Source: an uncultured Desulfomonile sp. (GTDB taxonomy: Bacteria; Desulfobacterota; Desulfomonilia; Desulfomonilales; Desulfomonilaceae). Taken from it: 6,103 nucleotides of DNA. Below the pieces are notes generated by a model. It ran no database searches. It saw only the letters and a program-made list of their open reading frames with translations, and was not told the origin of the DNA. Shown here piece by piece: positions 5,016-6,103 of this stretch. The translations under genes were made by a program, and so were the position numbers. The DNA lies in the NCBI GenBank assembly GCA_903853735.1, contig CAINUH010000431.1:1-6103 (forward strand). The letters are read 5' to 3'. Every line of letters starts with the position of its first letter. Position 1 is the first letter of the stretch.

Positions 5016-6103
5016 GTGCGATCGAGAGAAATAGTCATACGTGGAGCGCGTGAGCACAATCTCAAGAACGTGGATCTTAACATTCCGCGGGACAAGTTAG
5101 TTGTTATAACAGGCCTTTCCGGTTCCGGTAAATCCACACTAGCCTTTGACACAATTTATGCTGAGGGTCAGAGGAGATATGTGGAGTCCCTGTCAGCCTA
5201 CGCTCGGCAATTTCTTGAAATCATGGACAAACCGGACGTAGACCTGATCGAGGGTTTATCACCGGCGATCAGCATAGAGCAGAAGACATCGTCAAAGAAC
5301 CCCAGGTCTACCGTTGGCACTGTGACTGAAATTTATGATTATCTTCGTCTCCTTTATGCGCGCTTGGGGGTTCCCCATTGTTGGGAATGCGGCAGGCCTA
5401 TCAGTTCAATGACAATTCAACAGATGGTCGACACTGTGATGGCCCTTCCCAATGGCAGTCGCATTCATCTGTTGGCCCCTATTGTTAGCGGTCGTAAGGG
5501 CGAATACAGGGCGGAACTTCAACGACTGATGCGGGATGGCTATGTGCGCGTAAGAGTTGATGGTGAATTGCGTGATCTTTCAGAAGACATCCGCATCGAC
5601 AAGAAGCGAAAACACTCCATTGAGGTGGTAATAGATCGCCTCGAGGTCAAGAGCGGCATTGAGAAACGATTGACCGACTCGATGGAGACCGCAGTCCGCT
5701 TGGGGCAAGGCACCGCGATGGCGGAAGACTCGAGGGGACAAGTCTTACTATTCAGTGAAAAGTTCGCGTGTATCGAGCACGGAGTGTCCCTGGGAGAGAT
5801 TTCGCCCAGATTGTTTTCCTTCAACAATCCTTTTGGCGCTTGTGAGACTTGTGGGGGGCTTGGAGTGAAGATCCGATTTGATCCGGATCTTGTTGTTCCT
5901 AACTCAGATCTCTCGCTCAGAGATGGAGCCGTTGCCCCATGGGCGAATCGGCATTCCGTTTTTTTTCTGCAAATGATCGATGCGTTGGCAACACATTATG
6001 GATTCGACACGCGAACGCCTTTCCATCGGCTTCCGGAAACTATACAGAACATGCTGCTTTACGGTAGTGGAAGCGATGAAATTGATTTTTATTACGAAAG
6101 AGA
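5016..6103 (+). CDS. uvrA: Excinuclease ABC subunit A, UvrA (5' part; continues past the right edge)
   Basis: UvrA is the DNA-damage-sensing ABC ATPase of nucleotide excision repair. As a dimer it loads UvrB at lesions. The window holds the first 362 codons of a protein usually about 940 residues long, and the frame is open at the edge. Seen here are the N-terminal motif [19 protein letters not shown] (9-27), Walker [10 protein letters not shown] (33-41), the conserved [18 protein letters not shown] (49-66), SPAISIEQK (82-90), [12 protein letters not shown] (95-106), the UvrB-binding/insert region with a CWEC pair (122-125), and [12 protein letters not shown] (265-276). The zinc-ligand set reads C252, H255, C276, C279, so the second Cys of the first pair is His. 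The GTG at 5016 is chosen because it aligns with the usual N-terminus and has AGGTG 6 nt upstream. GTG 5007 is in frame, and the frame is open further upstream. The signature motif and second ATPase domain lie outside the window. Confidence 0.96.
   Translation, partial: MRSREIVIRGAREHNLKNVDLNIPRDKLVVITGLSGSGKSTLAFDTIYAEGQRRYVESLSAYARQFLEIMDKPDVDLIEGLSPAISIEQKTSSKNPRSTVGTVTEIYDYLRLLYARLGVPHCWECGRPISSMTIQQMVDTVMALPNGSRIHLLAPIVSGRKGEYRAELQRLMRDGYVRVRVDGELRDLSEDIRIDKKRKHSIEVVIDRLEVKSGIEKRLTDSMETAVRLGQGTAMAEDSRGQVLLFSEKFACIEHGVSLGEISPRLFSFNNPFGACETCGGLGVKIRFDPDLVVPNSDLSLRDGAVAPWANRHSVFFLQMIDALATHYGFDTRTPFHRLPETIQNMLLYGSGSDEIDFYYER

Noticed and set aside
4932..5152. Minus-strand frame of 73 codons antisense to the uvrA start
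   Set aside because: It overlaps the uvrA Walker A region in antisense and has no ribosome site or motif; it is a shadow of the real gene.

Overview
This is an ordinary bacterial chromosomal window with five confident protein genes, one small but well-supported secreted-protein gene, and no RNA genes, CRISPR arrays, transposases or phage genes that I can see. The middling GC content, an aspartate kinase preceded by tsaE, and a DUF362 protein next to housekeeping genes suggest a Desulfobacterota/deltaproteobacterial-type Gram-negative, perhaps Desulfomonile-like. That assignment is an inference; nothing in the window fixes it.

Layout. Positions 1-415 hold no gene I can defend. A minus-strand gene (416-730) encodes a 104-residue exported, proline-rich, cysteine-containing protein of unknown function, with a strong sigma70-type promoter (783-811) and a strong ribosome site. 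After an AT-rich spacer come two minus-strand housekeeping genes transcribed in the order tsaE (2308-2856, tRNA t6A modification ATPase) then lysC (928-2148, aspartate kinase). They are separated by 159 bp and a possible terminator follows lysC. Divergent from tsaE is a plus-strand DUF362 family protein (3155-4255) with a hydrophobic segment near its C-terminus. It converges, across 28 bp of hairpin-forming DNA, on a minus-strand gene for a basic, helical protein of unknown function (4284-4712). Divergent from that gene, uvrA (excinuclease ABC subunit A) begins at a GTG at 5016 and runs off the right edge.

How the genes relate. LysC performs the first step of the aspartate pathway (lysine, threonine, methionine, diaminopimelate). 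TsaE is the ATPase of the machinery that makes the universal t6A37 tRNA modification. UvrA is the damage sensor of nucleotide excision repair. These are separate housekeeping roles, and only tsaE-lysC look like a possible transcription unit. The points most worth a second look are an internal start with its own Shine-Dalgarno inside lysC, which would give a separate regulatory beta subunit; the small proline-rich exported protein with its near-consensus promoter; and a Cys-to-His change in the first conserved zinc-ligand pair of UvrA. I found no evidence of a new defence, mobile or other multi-gene system here.
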